This document shows positions 26,373 through 35,266 of a DNA stretch of 64,000 bases, in pieces. Positions within the stretch are counted from its first letter, which is position 1. The number at the start of each line of letters is the position of its first letter. The DNA is from Bog-473 sp963753115 (GTDB lineage Bacteria > Actinomycetota > Acidimicrobiia > Acidimicrobiales > RAAP-2). The stretch lies in the NCBI GenBank assembly GCA_963753115.1, contig CAVWBB010000021.1:1-64000 (forward strand), written 5' to 3'. The translations under genes and the position numbers were made by a program. The notes beneath the pieces were generated by a model, which did not search any database, was not told the DNA's origin, and saw nothing but the letters and a program-made list of their open reading frames with translations.

Positions 26373-27203
26373 TCAGGCTCGCACCGCGGTGTGTGCGAAC
26401 TCCGACCAGACGCTGACCCACTCCTTCCAGACCGGAGGTGGGTAGTCATGGCCCATGCCGTCGATCTCGACGTAGCGGGCACCGGGGATGACCTCGGCCG
26501 TGCGGCGCCCGCCGCTCGGGTCGATGAGGGTGTCGCGGCTGCCATGGAGCACGAGTACCGGTAGGTCCAATTCGGCCAGCTCCTGGGAGCGGGACCCATC
26601 GTGCCCGATCGCTTTCATCTGCCGCCCCACCCCTTCGGGGCAGAAGCAGCGGTTGTAGGCGGCGGCCGCCCGATCACGCAAGGCGTCATCATCCAGCCAC
26701 TCGGGCTTCGACCCGTAGACGTGGTGTGCGGCGACCTGACGCTCGATGTAGGCCTGGCGCGTGGGTGCCGGAGGTGCCAGGAGGAACTCCAGCGCTTCGG
26801 GCGAGCTCTCGCCGTACCCAGCTTCACCGGTGCGTGACATCACCGAGGTCATGGAGAGCAGGCGATCAGGGTGGTCGAGCGCGAGTCGTTGGGCGATCAT
26901 GCCGCCCATGGAGCACCCCATGACGTGCGCCTTCTCCACGCCGACCGCGTCGAGGACGGCGACGGCATCATCGGCCATGTCGGCCAACGTGTACTCGGTG
27001 TCCTCGGCCTTGGTCGAGAGCCCGACATCGCGGTTGTCGAAGCGCACGACGTGGTAATCCTCGTCGCAGAACATCTGGCACCATTCGACGGCGTAGTTCA
27101 GGCATTGCGATCCGAGCCCGTTGATCAGCAGGAGCGTCGGCGCGTGAGGATCACCGAAGTGTTCGTAGTAGATCTCCACAGCACCGTTCCGCGCCGTGCT
27201 CAT
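26373..27203 (-). CDS. Alpha/beta hydrolase
   Basis: This predicts 276 aa. LLLINGLGSQCLNY is the oxyanion loop, Ser98 in HVMGCSMGGMIAQ is the nucleophile, LHGSRDTLIDP carries the acid, and DGMGHDYPPPVW the His. The FDNRDVGLSTKAED stretch is typical of the aclacinomycin methylesterase/proline-iminopeptidase-like group. It would hydrolyse an ester or C-C bond. Start: ATG 27203. Third gene of the minus-strand run SDR-ALDH-hydrolase, which begins at an operator-like palindrome (29677). Confidence 0.85.
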   Translation of the reverse strand: MSTARNGAVEIYYEHFGDPHAPTLLLINGLGSQCLNYAVEWCQMFCDEDYHVVRFDNRDVGLSTKAEDTEYTLADMADDAVAVLDAVGVEKAHVMGCSMGGMIAQRLALDHPDRLLSMTSVMSRTGEAGYGESSPEALEFLLAPPAPTRQAYIERQVAAHHVYGSKPEWLDDDALRDRAAAAYNRCFCPEGVGRQMKAIGHDGSRSQELAELDLPVLVLHGSRDTLIDPSGGRRTAEVIPGARYVEIDGMGHDYPPPVWKEWVSVWSEFAHTAVRA

Positions 27204-27265
27204 GTGCCCTCCCGCAGTGGTCCTCGCAAGAATTCGCCCGTGAGCGGGCGCCAGAGTGGCTGCCT

Positions 27266-28684
27266 CTAGCGCTGCATGGACTTGGTCTCGACGAACTCCT
27301 CGAGACCGTACTTGCCGCGCTCGCGCCCGAACCCCGACTGCTTGTAGCCGCCGAAGGGTGCGCTCGGGTTGAAGTTCCCGCCGTTGATGTCGACCTGGCC
27401 GGTGCGCAACTGCCTGGCCACGCGCTCCGCTCGGGCGCTGTCGCCGCTCCACACCGCGCCGGCCAGACCGTAGGGGGTGCCATTGGCGATCTCGATCGCC
27501 TCTTCCTCAGTGTCGTAGGGGATGAGGACGAGGACGGGACCGAAGATCTCTTCCTTGGCGATGGTCATGTCCGGCGTGACGTCGGAAAACACTGTCGGCT
27601 GCACGAAGAACCCCTTGTCCAGGCCCTCGGGGCGCTCAGCGCCGCCGACGATGAGCTTGGCTCCTTCGTCGAGGCCCTTCTTGATGTAGCCGAGGACCCG
27701 CTCACGCTGGACGGCGGAGACGAGCGGTCCGATGAGCTTGCCCGCTTCGAACGGGTCGCCGGGAGCGAAGCCGGCAGTGCCGGCGACAGCCATCTCCTCC
27801 ACCTCGGCCAGCCGGTCCCGTGGGACGAGCATGCGGGTGAGAGCCGAGCACGTCTGGCCGGAGTTCATGTAGCAACCGAAGAGCCCGGCGGGTACGGCGG
27901 TTGCGAAGTCGGCGTCGTCGAGGAGGATGTTGGCGGACTTGCCGCCCAACTCGAGCGACACCCGCTTGATGCCCTCGGCCGCCAGCTCCATGACGCGCCG
28001 TCCGGCCCGGGTGGAGCCGGTGAAGGAGATCATGTCGACCTTGGGGTGTGCGGCGATCGCCTCACCGACGACGGGGCCGACACCGCTGACGAGGTTGAAG
28101 ACGCCCGGCGGGAGGCCGACTTCATCGATCACGTCAGCCAGGATGAACGCGTTGATCGGAGCGACCTCGCTGGGCTTGAGCACAACCGTGCAGCCGGCGG
28201 CCAACGCCGGGGCGACCTTGAGGACGACCTGGTACAGCGGGTAGTTCCACGGAGTGATCGCGCCAACGACGCCGACCGGCTCGCGTACGACGAGGGAGTT
28301 CCCGACCTCTTCCTCCCACTCGAAGTTCTCGGCGGCGTTGGCCGCGTCGGCGAAGGCGCCAGCAGGCAGGCCGACCTGAATCGACCCCGAGAGGGTCATG
28401 GGCATGCCGACCTCGTGCGAGATGACCTGCGCGATCTCGTCGGTGCGGGAACCCAGGGCCTCGCCGATGCGGGTGAGGAGCTTGGCGCGCTCCTCGCGTG
28501 AGGTGGCGGCCCAGCTCGGGAAGGCGGCGGCAGCGGCCTGGACGGCCTTGTCGACATCCTCCGCCGTCCCCTCGGGGATGGTGGCAAAGACCTCTTCGGT
28601 GGCCGAATCGATGACCTCCAGGGCGCCCTTGCCGGTCGAGGGGACCCAGGCCCCGTTGATGTAGATCTTGTCGCGCACGAGCAT
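27266..28684 (-). CDS. NAD(P)-dependent aldehyde dehydrogenase
   Basis: This predicts 472 aa of full family length. TPWNYPLYQ (Asn147), the cofactor loop FTGSTRAGRRVM, general base Glu245 in ELGGKSANI, nucleophile Cys279 in NSGQTCSALTR, and EEIFGPVLVLIPYD are all present. It oxidises an aldehyde to the acid. The ATG at 28684 follows GAGGGAGGG. It lies between the SDR (72 bp upstream) and the hydrolase (62 bp downstream), probably in one operon. Substrate unknown; the neighbours suggest a product of acyl-CoA or side-chain breakdown. Confidence 0.92.
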   Translation of the reverse strand: MLVRDKIYINGAWVPSTGKGALEVIDSATEEVFATIPEGTAEDVDKAVQAAAAAFPSWAATSREERAKLLTRIGEALGSRTDEIAQVISHEVGMPMTLSGSIQVGLPAGAFADAANAAENFEWEEEVGNSLVVREPVGVVGAITPWNYPLYQVVLKVAPALAAGCTVVLKPSEVAPINAFILADVIDEVGLPPGVFNLVSGVGPVVGEAIAAHPKVDMISFTGSTRAGRRVMELAAEGIKRVSLELGGKSANILLDDADFATAVPAGLFGCYMNSGQTCSALTRMLVPRDRLAEVEEMAVAGTAGFAPGDPFEAGKLIGPLVSAVQRERVLGYIKKGLDEGAKLIVGGAERPEGLDKGFFVQPTVFSDVTPDMTIAKEEIFGPVLVLIPYDTEEEAIEIANGTPYGLAGAVWSGDSARAERVARQLRTGQVDINGGNFNPSAPFGGYKQSGFGRERGKYGLEEFVETKSMQR

Positions 28685-28756
28685 GGGAGCCCTCCCTCGA
28701 TGGTGTGTTCTCAGCCCTCCCACCCTATCCAGGCTGGGAGGGAGGCGTCCGGGTGG

Positions 28757-29647
28757 TCAGTCCTTCTTGCCCAGGAGGGGGTGCTCGCCCATTCCGACCG
28801 GTTGGAGATGCTGGCCCAGCACCTCGTGGAAGTGGTCGGCCACCTCCTGGGGCGTCCAGCCGCCCTCACGCCACATGGTGGCGATCTGCCGCGGGGTCTG
28901 GAACAAGGTGTAGGCGAAGCCCGTGCGCCCGAGGACCTGCCCGTTCACGTAGGAGGCGCCCTCGGAGGCCAAGAACGCGATGAGCGGGGCGTTCAGCGCG
29001 GGATCCTGGTCGGCCGGCGGTTCCGCCCCGGCATAGAGGCCCTCGGTCATGCGGGTGAAGCCGGCCGGCGCGACGGCGTTGACCGTGATGCCGTACTTGC
29101 CCAGCTCGAGGGCCCACACGAATGTCATCCCCATGATGGCGGCCTTGGCGGCTCCGTAGTTGGTCTGCCCGAAGTTGCCCCGCAGCCCGGCAGACGAAGT
29201 GATGTTCACGATGCGGCCGTAGCCGGCGTCCTTCATGATCGGCGCGGCGTGCCGGACGGTGTTGAACGTCCCCTTCTGGTGCACGGCGATGACGGCGTCG
29301 TAGTCCGACTCGTCCATCTTCACGATCGTGCGGTCGCGCACGATCCCGGCGTTGTTCACCACGATGTCGATGGACCCGAAGCTCTCCATGGCCGTCCCGA
29401 TGATCCTGCCCGCGGCCTCGAAGTCGCTCACCGAGTCGTAGTTGGGCACGGCGCTGCCGCCCGCCGCCTCAATCTCCTTGCAGACCTGGGCCGCGGGGTC
29501 CTCCTCGGTGCCCGCACCACCGAGGGTCACGCCGACGTCGTTCACCACGACCTTGGCGCCCTCCGCGGCCAGGCAGAGGGCGATATCCCGCCCGATGCCC
29601 CTGCCCGCACCCGTGACCACCGCCGCTCGACCATCAAGAAGTCCCAT
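28757..29647 (-). CDS. SDR, 3-hydroxyacyl-CoA dehydrogenase/17-beta-HSD type 4-like
   Basis: This predicts 296 aa. VVTGAGRGIGRDIALCLA binds the nucleotide, with Asp in VVVNDVGV suggesting NAD preference. IVVNNAGIVRD, INITSSAG (Ser) and NYGAAKAAIMG (Tyr/Lys) complete the active site. The long insertion GGAGTEEDPAAQVCKEIEAAGG is typical of the dehydrogenase part of peroxisomal multifunctional enzyme type 2. It would oxidise a 3-hydroxyacyl-CoA. The C-terminal extension (YTLFQTPRQIATMWREGG) also fits that group. First gene of the operon, with an operator-like palindrome 29 bp upstream. Confidence 0.87.
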   Translation of the reverse strand: MGLLDGRAAVVTGAGRGIGRDIALCLAAEGAKVVVNDVGVTLGGAGTEEDPAAQVCKEIEAAGGSAVPNYDSVSDFEAAGRIIGTAMESFGSIDIVVNNAGIVRDRTIVKMDESDYDAVIAVHQKGTFNTVRHAAPIMKDAGYGRIVNITSSAGLRGNFGQTNYGAAKAAIMGMTFVWALELGKYGITVNAVAPAGFTRMTEGLYAGAEPPADQDPALNAPLIAFLASEGASYVNGQVLGRTGFAYTLFQTPRQIATMWREGGWTPQEVADHFHEVLGQHLQPVGMGEHPLLGKKD

Positions 29648-29676
29648 GACCAGAGAGTACCCCGAGCACTTATTCC

Positions 29677-29692
29677 CTGACAGCCGTGTCAG
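29677..29692. promoter_or_regulatory. Palindromic operator, site 3 of 7
   Basis: CTGACAGCCGTGTCAG has perfect arms. It lies 29 bp before the SDR start (minus) and 81 bp before the class II aldolase start (plus), so it could control both directions. Confidence 0.65.
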
Positions 29693-29773
29693 GCATTGCC
29701 GCGCGCGCTGTACGATCTGGGCGACCGCCTGGGCGAGGACGTTCGCCCACTCAGCGTGAGGAGACCCCGGGCC

Positions 29774-30412
29774 ATGGCCTTCATTGAGAACGCACCAGAG
29801 GAGATCGTCGCCGCGGCGAAGGAGCTCCTTGAGAAGGGACTCGTCGAGGGGACGTCGGGGAACATCTCGGCGCGGATGGAGGATGGCAACATCGCCGTCA
29901 CCCCGTCCTCGCTCGACTACCGCGTGATGACGGTGGACGACATCGTGATTGTCAACCCGGCCGGCGACGTCGTGTCCGGCGAGCGTGGACCGACCTCGGA
30001 GAAATACCTCCACCTGGCGGCCATGAACGCCTACGAGGACATCGCGGTGTGTATCCACTCGCACGCGGTCTACGCCACCATGTTCGCCGTCGCCCACCAG
30101 GACATCCCGAGCTGCATCGACGAGTTCACCGTCTACCTCGGTGGCGACATCCGCTGCACCGAGTACTGCCCGAGCGGCTCGGCCGAGTTGGCCGAGCAAG
30201 TGGTGAAGGCGCTCGAGAACCGGGGCGCTGCGCTCATCGCCAACCACGGCATGGTGGCGATCGGCACGACCATGCAGAAGACGATGCACAACACAGCGCT
30301 GGTGGAGCGCTCGGCCAAGATCATCTGGGGCTCCAAGCAGCTCGGCGGCATCTTCCCGCTGCCCGAGAAGGTCAACGAGAACTTCATGAACGTCTACCCC
30401 TACATGCGGTAA
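29774..30412 (+). CDS. Class II aldolase/adducin family protein (FucA-like)
   Basis: This predicts 212 aa. VEGTSGNISARM is the phosphate/substrate loop of the family. The metal ligands are seen as HSH (in VCIHSHAVYATMF) and the His of IANHGMVAIG. GPTSEKYLHLA carries the usual catalytic Glu region. It would catalyse a zinc-dependent retro-aldol cleavage or a related decarboxylation of a small hydroxy-acid. The ATG at 29774 has a weak ribosome site. Followed by a RidA-family gene after 5 bp; both probably belong to the operator at 29677. Confidence 0.83.
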   Translation: MAFIENAPEEIVAAAKELLEKGLVEGTSGNISARMEDGNIAVTPSSLDYRVMTVDDIVIVNPAGDVVSGERGPTSEKYLHLAAMNAYEDIAVCIHSHAVYATMFAVAHQDIPSCIDEFTVYLGGDIRCTEYCPSGSAELAEQVVKALENRGAALIANHGMVAIGTTMQKTMHNTALVERSAKIIWGSKQLGGIFPLPEKVNENFMNVYPYMR

Positions 30413-30417
30413 GGACA

Positions 30418-30888
30418 GTGAGCGAGGGCAAAATCCGCGCCCGGCTTTCGGAGCTGGGCCTCACGTTGCACGGGCCCCATCCGCCGCACGACCCGCTCGA
30501 TGCGGTGGTGGTGCACGGCGGTGTGGCGCGCACATCGGGCCAATTGCCCCGTATCGCCGGCGAGCTTGTGTGCCTCGGCCGCCTCGGTGAGGCCGTGACG
30601 GTGGATGAGGGCACCGAGGCCGCAGCGGTCTGCGCACTCAATGCCCTCGCCGTCCTGGAGGAGGCGCTCGGCTCCCTCGATCGGATCGAGCGCGTTCTCA
30701 CGGTCACCGGCTACGTCTCCTCGGCTCCGGACTTCCACCAGCAGCCAGCGGTCGTGGACGGCGCCAGCAAGATCCTCGCTGATGTCTTCGGCGAGGCGGG
30801 ACGTCACACCCGTTCCGCCATCGGGGTGGCCGCGCTGCCCCGCAACGGGGCGGTCGAGATCGAAGTCACGGTCGCCGTCAGCGGCTGA
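30418..30888 (+). CDS. RidA/YjgF family protein
   Basis: This predicts 156 aa. The pattern AVVVHGGVARTSGQLPRIAGE, AAAVCALNALAVLEEALGSL and IERVLTVTGYVSSAPDF is that of the longer YjgF subgroup (a trimer whose active sites are at the interfaces). RidA members hydrolyse reactive enamine/imine intermediates; other subgroups have different substrates. RSAIGVAALPRNGAVEIEV includes the conserved Arg. GTG start, 5 bp after the aldolase stop. It overlaps the 3' end of the convergent ICL/PEPM gene by 11 bp. Confidence 0.82.
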   Translation: MSEGKIRARLSELGLTLHGPHPPHDPLDAVVVHGGVARTSGQLPRIAGELVCLGRLGEAVTVDEGTEAAAVCALNALAVLEEALGSLDRIERVLTVTGYVSSAPDFHQQPAVVDGASKILADVFGEAGRHTRSAIGVAALPRNGAVEIEVTVAVSG

Positions 30889-31702
30889 ACGCGTCCCCGA
30901 TCACGGGGCGGGCGACGGCGGCCAAGTCCCAGTAGCTCGCCGTGCCCTTGTCGCGGAGTTCCGTGACGGCGTTGATGGCGGCGCCGTAGGCCGCCACGGC
31001 GATCGCACCGCCGACGGAGATCCTGCTCACCCCGAGGTCAGCCAGCTCCCCAACGGTCGAGCCAGGGAGCAGGAGGACGCTGACGGGTCGGTCGACCGAC
31101 GAGAGCAGCTGGCGGAGGTCGCCCGGCTCCACGACGCGTGGGGCGAAGAGCACGTCTGCCCCCGCCTCCTGGTACGCCTGCAGACGGGCGATGGTGTCGG
31201 CCAGGTCCTCCCGGCCGTGCAGGTAGTTCTCGGCCCGGGCCGTCAGCACGAACGGGACGGGGCCTGCATGGGCGGCCTCAGCTGCCGCCCGTACGCGCTC
31301 CGCGGCGTGGGCCAGTTCGTAGATGGGAGCGTTCCGGTCACCCGTGAAGTCCTCCACTGAGCCCCCGGCCAACCCGAGCTCGGCGGCAGACGTGATCGTG
31401 GCCGCCACGCCGGCAGGGTCGTCGGCGAAGCAGTTCTCGAGGTCGGCCGAGACCGGGATGTCGACGGCGGTAGCCAGGTCGCGGCAATGCGCCAGGACCT
31501 CGTCCTTGCTCATGGCCCCGTCCAGCCGGCCCCGCGTGGCGGCAAAGCCGCCGCTCGTGGTGGCGATGGCCTCGAACCTCAGCGAGGCGAAGAGGGCGGC
31601 GGACCCGATATCCCAGGCGTTGGGCATCAGGACGGGGCTCCCAGGCGTGTGGAGCGCGAGGAACCGCTCGGCCCGGTCGATCGCGGCCGTTTGACTGGTC
31701 AT
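30878..31702 (-). CDS. Isocitrate lyase/PEP mutase family protein
   Basis: This predicts 274 aa with a TIM barrel. LMPNAWDIGSAALFASLRFEA, ATTSGGFAATRGRLDG, VSADLENCFADDP and SVEDFTGDRNAPI are the family's active-site loops (Mg-binding Asp/Glu residues, and ATTSGG in the place of ATTSSG). FVLTARAENYL follows. The catalytic KKCGH of isocitrate lyase is absent, so this belongs to the PEPM/oxaloacetate hydrolase/2-methylisocitrate-lyase-like branch, which makes or breaks C-C or P-C bonds in oxoacids. It is last in the minus-strand run ADH-VOC-ICL. Confidence 0.83.
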   Translation of the reverse strand: MTSQTAAIDRAERFLALHTPGSPVLMPNAWDIGSAALFASLRFEAIATTSGGFAATRGRLDGAMSKDEVLAHCRDLATAVDIPVSADLENCFADDPAGVAATITSAAELGLAGGSVEDFTGDRNAPIYELAHAAERVRAAAEAAHAGPVPFVLTARAENYLHGREDLADTIARLQAYQEAGADVLFAPRVVEPGDLRQLLSSVDRPVSVLLLPGSTVGELADLGVSRISVGGAIAVAAYGAAINAVTELRDKGTASYWDLAAVARPVIGDAFSR

Positions 31703-31743
31703 AGGTGAACGGTACCGGGAGGATGCTCGGACCGGCAGGCCTG

Positions 31744-32205
31744 TCAGTTGGTCTGTGCGGGCTCCGGAAACTCCCAGTACTGGAATTCCACCGTCATGGG
31801 GAGGAGGTAACGCACGTAGACCGAGTGGATCTTGACCATCTTCTGGTCGTCCACGTGCAGGTCGATGAGCTCCATGCGGTCGTCGACCTTGCGGAAGGCC
31901 TCCGCCCTCGCTTGAATGCCTTTCAGCTCGTCGAGCGAACCGACGGCGAACCCGTAGTGGTCCATGCGGGGGCAGCGCATCGGGTCGTCCTCGGCGATCA
32001 AGAAGATGAACTGGTCCCAGTGGACGCAGCTGAGGATGAGGCGGCGACGGTCCTCCGTCATGACCTCCATCTCCTCGAAGCCGAGCACCTCGTCGAAGAA
32101 GCGACAGACGTCGGCCCGGTTCTCCGCGTTCAAGAGATCGGCGGGCAAGGACATGGCCACGTGGTTGAAGCGTGGATTGCCGGTTGGATAAAAGGGATGA
32201 GCCAT
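31744..32205 (-). CDS. VOC family protein
   Basis: This predicts 153 aa. NPRFNHVAMSL, the RFFDEVLGFEEMEVM helix-strand, and MDHYGFAVGSLDELKGIQARA show the two-module vicinal oxygen chelate fold. The C-terminal strand YLLPMTVEFQYWEF has Glu in the metal-ligand position. Function unknown. The start overlaps the stop of the upstream alcohol dehydrogenase gene (ATGA), so it belongs to that operon and may handle the dehydrogenase's product. Confidence 0.78.
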   Translation of the reverse strand: MAHPFYPTGNPRFNHVAMSLPADLLNAENRADVCRFFDEVLGFEEMEVMTEDRRRLILSCVHWDQFIFLIAEDDPMRCPRMDHYGFAVGSLDELKGIQARAEAFRKVDDRMELIDLHVDDQKMVKIHSVYVRYLLPMTVEFQYWEFPEPAQTN

Positions 32206-33239
32206 CAGGAACGCACCTCCGGGACGACCATGACTTTGCCGGCGATGCGCCCGCCGGCCAGCGCTTCGAGTGCATCGACGATGCCGTTCAACGGAATGTC
32301 GCCTGGATCGATCAGGCGGTCAGCCGGGAATCCGTCGGAGGCGAGGAGCTCGAGTGCCCGTTCGAAGCCACCAAGGTCGTAGACGAAGGAGCCGGTGACG
32401 GTGAGCTCGTTGAGGATCATGCGGTTGATGTCGAAGTTGGGGTGGTCGATGCCCGCACCGACCATCACCAAGATGCCGCCGCGGGTCAGCTGGCAGAACC
32501 CCGCCTCAATCGCGGCCCTGTGCCCTGAGCATTCGAGGACGACGTGGACAGCCCGTGACGACATGCGCTCGGGTTCCCAGGGTGGGAACACCTCGAGGTC
32601 GGCGGGGTCGACGAGGGAGGTGACGCCGAGGTCGGCTGCCAGCTGACGCCGTCCTTCGTGTGGCTCCACCACCGTGATGTCCGTGATCCCCATGGTGTGC
32701 AGTGCGGCAACGCTGAGCGCGCCGATGGGCCCTGCGCCGAAAATCATCACGCTGTCGCCGGGCGCGACGCCCGACCTGGTGATGCCGTGCATCGCTACCG
32801 ACAGCGGCTCAGCTAGGGCGGCATGCCGTGGGGAGAGGCCTTCTGGGAGGCGGAGGACGCCCCCGGCACGGCACAGGATGTACTCGGCGAAGGCTCCATC
32901 CGCCTGCTCCGAAGTCATACTGTTGCGGTTCTCGCACTGTGATGGCTTGCCTTCGAGGCAGCGCCGGCAGGTGCCACAGCGCGGGGAGGCGCCACCGACC
33001 ACCAGCTCACCGACCGACCACTCGGCGACGTCGTCGCCGACGGCCGCGATCGTGCCGCTCCATTCGTGGCCGGCGACCGCGCCGGGCGTGAAACCCCACC
33101 CGTCGCGCAGTTGATGGATATCGGACCCGCAGATGCCACAGGCGTGGACGCGCACGACGATCTGGTCCGGTCCTGGGCGGGGGACAGTCCGCTCCTCGAC
33201 GGTGACGACGCCGGGCGACTGGTAGACGGCTGCCGCCAT
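32205..33239 (-). CDS. Zinc-dependent alcohol dehydrogenase (MDR)
   Basis: This predicts 344 aa. Catalytic zinc ligands are in HACGICGSDIHQL and GAVAGHEWSG. The structural zinc lobe is CGTCRRCLEGKPSQC, VMIFGAGPIGALSVAALH is the NAD fold, and LECSG is typical of the sorbitol/threonine dehydrogenase subgroup. It would oxidise a polyol or hydroxy-acid-like alcohol. The ATG at 33239 (GAGGTG ribosome site) was preferred to an ATG at 33278 because the latter lies inside the palindromic operator 33272-33287. Confidence 0.88.
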   Translation of the reverse strand: MAAAVYQSPGVVTVEERTVPRPGPDQIVVRVHACGICGSDIHQLRDGWGFTPGAVAGHEWSGTIAAVGDDVAEWSVGELVVGGASPRCGTCRRCLEGKPSQCENRNSMTSEQADGAFAEYILCRAGGVLRLPEGLSPRHAALAEPLSVAMHGITRSGVAPGDSVMIFGAGPIGALSVAALHTMGITDITVVEPHEGRRQLAADLGVTSLVDPADLEVFPPWEPERMSSRAVHVVLECSGHRAAIEAGFCQLTRGGILVMVGAGIDHPNFDINRMILNELTVTGSFVYDLGGFERALELLASDGFPADRLIDPGDIPLNGIVDALEALAGGRIAGKVMVVPEVRS

Positions 33240-33271
33240 CACCTCGGGAAGCGAGTCCACGGACGATGACC

Positions 33272-33287
33272 CTGACATGAACGTCAG
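33272..33287. promoter_or_regulatory. Palindromic operator, site 4 of 7
   Basis: CTGACATGAACGTCAG with the extended flank GTTAGG on its right. It lies in the 49-bp gap between the ThuA-like stop and the alcohol dehydrogenase start, 32 bp from the latter. This gap would be unnecessary if the ADH operon were only read through from upstream. Confidence 0.66.
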
Positions 33288-33288
33288 G

Positions 33289-33969
33289 TTAGGCGCTCTC
33301 GACCAGCCAGGCGAGGCCCCCGGCCAGGTGGCGGAGGAAGCCGGGGGTCTCCCACGCTCCCGGGAAGTGACCGAGGGCGCTATAGAACGTGCGCGAGGCC
33401 CCGTCCTCGACGCACCAGGCGAGGGGGAAACCGCAGGCAGGCACCCGCCCCCCGGGCACGGACAGGTCGACCTGATCGTCGGCCAGCCGGAGCAGGACCC
33501 GAGCGTCGGGTCGCAAGTCCGCAAAGAGGTAGACCTCGTCGCGCCACGGCCACTGTTTACCCAGATGGGCGGTGGCGGGGTGGTGGGTGTCCACGACGTC
33601 GATGACGAAGTCCTGCGTCCACGGATGGCCGTCGAAACGCGCACCAAGCATGGAGCCGTATTCGGGCCAGCCGTGGTTGGCGTCGGTCGCGGAGTGGACG
33701 CCGAGGATACGCAGCCCGCCACTGCGCCAGGAGTCGTGGGCCGACTGCTTTTGCTTCTCGGACCATGGGGTTTCGCCGATGGTGAAGAGGGCCAGGACGC
33801 GGGCGGCGGCAAGTGCGTCGGGGGAGACGTCACCGACGTCGCCGACGACGACGGGGGAGAGCCCGGACAGGCCAGCGAGCTCGGTCAAGCCGGTGACGGC
33901 CTGTCCCAGGACTCCGTGCACCCCTGCTGGCCCATCGGCGTAGGGGGCCACCTGCGTCACGATCAGCAT
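33289..33969 (-). CDS. ThuA-like domain protein
   Basis: This predicts 226 aa with a glutamine-amidotransferase-like fold of the ThuA group: LFTIGETPWSEKQKQSAHDS, LRILGVHSATDANHGWPEY (place of the amidotransferase nucleophile, no Cys), LGARFDGHPW, and the late FYSALGHFPGAWETPGFLRHL. In this family the SALGHxxxxW motif is diagnostic. Members accompany sugar or hydroxy-acid dehydrogenases; the biochemical role is unsettled. Divergent from the RraA-like gene. Confidence 0.82.
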   Translation of the reverse strand: MLIVTQVAPYADGPAGVHGVLGQAVTGLTELAGLSGLSPVVVGDVGDVSPDALAAARVLALFTIGETPWSEKQKQSAHDSWRSGGLRILGVHSATDANHGWPEYGSMLGARFDGHPWTQDFVIDVVDTHHPATAHLGKQWPWRDEVYLFADLRPDARVLLRLADDQVDLSVPGGRVPACGFPLAWCVEDGASRTFYSALGHFPGAWETPGFLRHLAGGLAWLVESA

Positions 33970-34064
33970 GTTGTCCGCCACGTCGAGGGAGTGTAGGGCT
34001 GGTGCCGTGACCCTGCCCGGTGCTCGAATGCACCGGCACGGTTTGACTGACCAAGGAGGATCAC

Positions 34065-34700
34065 ATGAGTTCGGGAGATATTGCGGCGGCGCTGGCGCGC
34101 CTTGGTTCAGCCACCATCGGCGAGTCGGGTGGCCTCGCCGCCCATCGGAGGCTCCGGCCGGCTTGGGCGGGCGCCACCTTGGCCGCCCCTGCCTACCCAG
34201 TCGGCTGCACGCCGGGCGACAACCTGGCTGTGCACGTGGCCGTGACGACGGCACCGAAGGGGAGTGTCTTGGTCGTGGACGTGGGACAGGTGGCGGACCG
34301 TGGCTACTGGGGCGAGGTGCTGACCACAGCAGCGCAGGCGGCCGGACTCACGGGTCTGATCCTCGACGGCGGGGTCCGTGACGTGGCCGCGCTGGAAGCG
34401 CACGGCTTTCCGGTGTTCTCTTCGACCATTGCCCTCACCGGTGCCTCCAAGGACAAGCCGGGCACGGTCGGCGTCCCCGTACGGGTCGGCGGGGTGGAAG
34501 TGGCGGTGGGCGACTGGGTCGTGGCGGACGTCGATGGCGTCGCGTTCGTGCCGCGCGGGGCGGTGGACGACGTGCTGGTGGCAGGGCGTGACCGCGAAGC
34601 AAAGGAGGCCGGTTTCTTCGATGCGCTCAAGTCAGGCTCGACGACCGTAGAGTTGCTCGGACTCGATGCCTCACTGGTGCGCCAGGGCGAATCTGGGTAA
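34065..34700 (+). CDS. RraA-like/4-hydroxy-4-methyl-2-oxoglutarate aldolase family protein
   Basis: This predicts 211 aa. VVDVGQVADRGYWGEVLTTA and GLILDGGVRDVAALE contain the Gly/Glu loop and the Arg-Asp pair that bind Mg and the oxoacid in HMG/CHA aldolases. VGVPVRVGGVEVAVGDWVVAD and a C-terminal helix complete the swivelling fold. It would cleave a hydroxy-oxoacid to pyruvate or decarboxylate oxaloacetate. RraA-like RNase E regulation is unlikely given the context. Ribosome site AAGGAGG before the ATG at 34065. Confidence 0.83.
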   Translation: MSSGDIAAALARLGSATIGESGGLAAHRRLRPAWAGATLAAPAYPVGCTPGDNLAVHVAVTTAPKGSVLVVDVGQVADRGYWGEVLTTAAQAAGLTGLILDGGVRDVAALEAHGFPVFSSTIALTGASKDKPGTVGVPVRVGGVEVAVGDWVVADVDGVAFVPRGAVDDVLVAGRDREAKEAGFFDALKSGSTTVELLGLDASLVRQGESG

Positions 34701-34717
34701 CGCATCGCCTCGGGTGG

Positions 34718-34723
34718 CACAAT
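34718..34723 (+). promoter_or_regulatory. Leaderless -10 element (CACAAT)
   Basis: CACAAT, one change from TACAAT, is 6 nt before the ATG at 34730. Confidence 0.42.
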
Positions 34724-34729
34724 GCAACC

Positions 34730-35233
34730 ATGAGCGAAGAGGCAGCGGCAACCGACGAGAAAGCGGAGCGCATGGAGGTGGCTCGGACGATTCCGGCTGA
34801 GCCGGGACGGATCTTCGCGCTCCTGAGTGACCCCAAAGGTCATGTGACCATCGACAGCTCGGGCATGTTGATCGATTCCACCGGGGTGCCCGCAACAAAG
34901 GTCGGCGATGAGTTCGTCATCCACATGGATCGCGAGGCACTCAACGATTTCCCCATGGGCCGCTACGACGTGACGGTCCACATCACGACGTTCGAGCCCG
35001 ACCGCGAGATCGCCTGGACCATTCGGGGTCAGATCAAGCCGCAGATAGGACACATCTACGGTTACCGGCTCGAGCCGGCGGAAGGTGGGACCCTCGTTAC
35101 CTCCTACTACGACTGGTCGACCATCGATCCACAGTGGAAGGAGGCCGACATATTCCCCATCATCCCCGAGTCGGCACTGCGCGCCACGCTGGGCATTCTG
35201 GAGCGAACGCTGAAGCACTCGAGCGAATGGTGA
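34730..35233 (+). CDS. SRPBCC/polyketide cyclase-like protein
   Basis: This predicts 167 aa. MEVARTIPAEPGRIFALLSD, RYDVTVHITTFEPDREIAWT, YGYRLEPAEGGTLVTSYYDW and an amphipathic C-terminal helix (ALRATLGILERTLKH) form the START-like helix-grip fold. Such proteins bind a hydrophobic small molecule, and no catalytic residue can be assigned. The start is probably leaderless. A stand-alone gene ahead of the convergent repeat-protein gene. Confidence 0.8.
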   Translation: MSEEAAATDEKAERMEVARTIPAEPGRIFALLSDPKGHVTIDSSGMLIDSTGVPATKVGDEFVIHMDREALNDFPMGRYDVTVHITTFEPDREIAWTIRGQIKPQIGHIYGYRLEPAEGGTLVTSYYDWSTIDPQWKEADIFPIIPESALRATLGILERTLKHSSEW

Positions 35234-35266
35234 ACGTGCGTCGTTGAGCGCCTGCGTCGCTGAGCA

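Noticed and set aside
33276..33278. ATG at 33278 as the alcohol dehydrogenase start
   Set aside because: It lies inside the palindromic operator, and the ATG at 33239 has a ribosome site and matches the family N terminus.
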